Origin: Dysgonamonadaceae bacterium
Lineage (GTDB): Bacteria > Bacteroidota > Bacteroidia > Bacteroidales > Azobacteroidaceae
NCBI GenBank assembly: GCA_031282925.1
Contig: JAITCT010000098.1
Coordinates: 1 to 5,758, forward strand
Direction of reading: 5' to 3'
DNA length: 5,758 bases
The translations under genes were made by a program, and so were the position numbers. Of this stretch, positions 5,626 to 5,758 are shown one piece after another (within the stretch, counting starts at the first letter, position 1; each line of letters opens with the position of its first letter). Under the pieces are notes generated by a model. The model was not told the origin of the DNA. It saw nothing but the letters and a program-made list of their open reading frames with translations, and ran no database searches.

Positions 5626-5758
5626 AAATTTAGCAAAACGTCCTAAAAGTTTGGTTCAACATTTTAAATTAAACACGAAGATGAAGATGCGAAGTTGCGA
5701 AGAAATTATTAATAATTGGCAGTTGGGATAAACCTCATTTCCACCTTATTTTCTCCAA
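5626..5758. other. A/T-rich tail without a recognisable gene
   Basis: After the array comes a TTTTTAAAAA palindrome (5619-5628), a GAAG-rich stretch (GAAG at 5677, 5683, 5691 and 5699) and a perfect 14-bp palindrome AATTATTAATAATT (5704-5717). I see no start of a following gene and no clear promoter. Confidence 0.4.

Overview
The window looks like accessory or intergenic chromosome from a member of the Bacteroidota, probably Bacteroidales. The reasons are the A/T-rich leader without a Shine-Dalgarno sequence before the one intact gene, a signal peptide ending in -TAAQ, a long Bacteroidales-style TPR protein, and an ISAs1-type transposase whose wording I associate with that phylum. The assignment is inference; there is no rRNA or marker gene here.

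Layout. Positions 14-44 hold a strong intrinsic terminator for a gene lying to the left. Next comes a short remnant that resembles the C-terminus of a DinD-like protein (about 106-205). It runs directly into a dispersed CGTCATTGCGAG repeat (209-240). From about 327 to 1281 lies a decayed ISAs1-family insertion sequence with recognisable imperfect terminal inverted repeats. Its transposase has lost its N-terminus and carries an in-frame TAG and about four frameshifts. Positions 1263-2129 (about 870 bp) contain no credible gene. They hold short palindromic repeats: a 20-21 bp direct repeat, a pair of covarying hairpins, a GTTGGTGCGAGG inverted repeat, and two further CGTCATTGCGA elements, one forming a 94-bp inverted repeat just before the intact gene.

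The only intact gene (2130-5120) encodes a 996-residue exported TPR-repeat protein, probably a periplasmic or outer-membrane-associated scaffold. It is followed by two small G/C-rich hairpins (5139-5188), one related to the inverted repeat at 1549-1635. Then comes a striking tandem array of 18 full copies of a 21-bp unit (5227-5604) plus a degenerate end. The last 130 bp are A/T-rich with a 14-bp perfect palindrome and no gene.

The genes do not form a pathway: one functional gene sits between layers of repeats and dead mobile DNA. The most interesting features are the 21-bp array, with its three-unit higher-order structure, and the possibly related shorter repeat beside the IS right end. I found no convincing new defence or enzymatic system.
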